A stretch of 64,000 nucleotides of DNA from a bacterium. GTDB taxonomy: Bacteria; Planctomycetota; UBA1135; UBA2386. The translations under genes were made by a program, and so were the position numbers. Under the pieces are notes generated by a model. That model saw only the letters and a list, made by a program, of their open reading frames with translations. It did no database searches and was not told the DNA's origin. Within the stretch, counting starts at the first letter, position 1, and each line of letters opens with the position of its first letter. The stretch covers positions 1 to 64,000 of the forward strand of contig JAUILN010000025.1 of the NCBI GenBank assembly GCA_030432695.1, read 5' to 3'. This document shows positions 63,360-64,000 of the stretch, piece by piece.

Positions 63360-63466
63360 GGCAGGTCTCCGGCACGCAGGGTAGTGCGGGCCACGCGCAG
63401 CGTCGACCGGCCCGACCGCGACGAATTCGTGACGGCCCCGAACCTCTACGATTCCTTTGCCGCGCG

Positions 63467-64000
63467 ATGATCGAACCCATGCACAAGGCGTTCGGACTCG
63501 CGCTCCTCTTGATGACGACCACGCGGGCCGCACCGGCTCAGGAACCGGCGCCGCCCATCGACGCAGAACGGTTCGCTGCGGTGGACGCCTGGCTCGCCGA
63601 ACTGGTGGCAGACCGCGTGGTGCCGGGGACCTCGCTGGTGGTCCTCACGCGCGGCGAGGGCGTGGTCCACGAGTCGACGCACGGCACCGGCGACCTCGAC
63701 GCCGTCCTGCCGATCGCCTCGGCCACCAAGCTGACCGGCGCGACCGTGGCGGCGATCCTGGCCGAGCGCGAACTCGTCGATCTCGAGGCCTCGGTCGGTC
63801 AGCACGTGACAGGCTTCGGGGACCGCGCGCCGACCCTCGCGCAATGCCTGAGCTGCACCTCGGGCCTCGCACAGTCGGGGATGTTCGCGGCGCGCAATGC
63901 CGAGACCCTCGAAGCAGGCGTCGCCGCGATCGCCGCCACCACCCAACGTCGCTTCCTGCAGCCCAAGGCACCCGGCCTGTCGTTCCACTACGGCGGTGCG
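63467..64000 (+). CDS. Serine hydrolase, beta-lactamase/D-aminopeptidase-like family (partial, runs off the window)
   Basis: The first ~178 codons of a secreted protein: signal peptide (AFGLALLLMTTTRAAPAQ), then VDAWLAELVADRVVPGTSLV and the S-x-x-K motif SATK, with S at residue 85 and K at residue 88 counted from ATG 63467. LSCTSGLAQSG is the counterpart of the usual LLTHTSGL block. This is the class C beta-lactamase/esterase/D-aminopeptidase superfamily, with hydrolytic activity on peptides or esters. The second motif Y-x-N and KTG lie beyond the window. Start ATG 63467 or 63479; neither has a clear ribosome-binding site. Confidence 0.85.
   Translation, partial: MIEPMHKAFGLALLLMTTTRAAPAQEPAPPIDAERFAAVDAWLAELVADRVVPGTSLVVLTRGEGVVHESTHGTGDLDAVLPIASATKLTGATVAAILAERELVDLEASVGQHVTGFGDRAPTLAQCLSCTSGLAQSGMFAARNAETLEAGVAAIAATTQRRFLQPKAPGLSFHYGGA

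Overview
The window is about two-thirds G+C or more and reads as a chromosome segment of a planctomycete-like bacterium. The grounds are ECF sigma factors paired with serine/threonine kinases, FGE/SUMF1-type domains fused to kinases, many secreted FG-GAP (VCBS) repeat proteins, carboxypeptidase-regulatory-like repeats, a secreted sulfatase and heavy use of GTG/TTG starts with 4-nt GTGA/ATGA couplings. The phylum is an inference from gene content; no rRNA or tRNA gene was found to fix it.

Layout. 0-4.4 kb (minus): ECF sigma factor, coupled kinase-FGE protein and a hypothetical protein. 4.7-11.3 kb (plus): a sigma-factor domain fused through a membrane segment to a long extracytoplasmic part, an acyltransferase-3 protein and a secreted regulatory-like protein. 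11.3-24.4 kb: GH127-type glycosidase (minus) diverging from an FAD dehydrogenase and DegT aminotransferase, then a surface protein, an M12-like metalloprotease, a sulfatase and a kinase/M23/aminotransferase fusion. 24.4-29.0 kb: a tandem palindromic repeat, two secreted proteins, and two adjacent selenoprotein genes. 29-45.3 kb: VCBS proteins, hydrolases, a SprT-like protein, a beta-helix protein, ferritin, a dense hairpin cluster, a CYTH protein, a DUF2254 protein and two FG-GAP paralogues, one broken. 45.4-49.7 kb (minus): a MacAB-like efflux operon with two different permeases. 49.9-55.6 kb (plus): FliA-type sigma factor, small proteins, two lipoproteins and a second kinase-FGE protein. 55.7-64 kb: truncated FG-GAP protein, esterase, possible FlgM-like protein, FliK-like protein, a two-LamG-like secreted protein and the start of a serine hydrolase.

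The strongest result is at 27.3-29.0 kb. A TlpA/thioredoxin-like gene and an AhpD-family peroxidase-related gene each carry an in-frame TGA exactly where the family has a redox cysteine (giving U-G-P-C and C-H-Y-U). Both read on in the same frame into the rest of their domain, end at ordinary TGA stops, and have a stem-loop shortly after the internal TGA that fits the bacterial SECIS pattern. I read them as neighbouring selenocysteine redox enzymes, possibly one small operon. The selA/B/C/D genes are not in this window, so the organism must carry them elsewhere if this is right.

Other points: six secreted proteins share a C-terminal-type beta module, which looks like a lineage-specific cell-surface or export domain. 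Non-coding DNA holds a related set of GGTGCC-centred palindromes (13.8 and 24.4 kb) and a convergent region at 39.2-39.5 kb packed with perfect inverted repeats.
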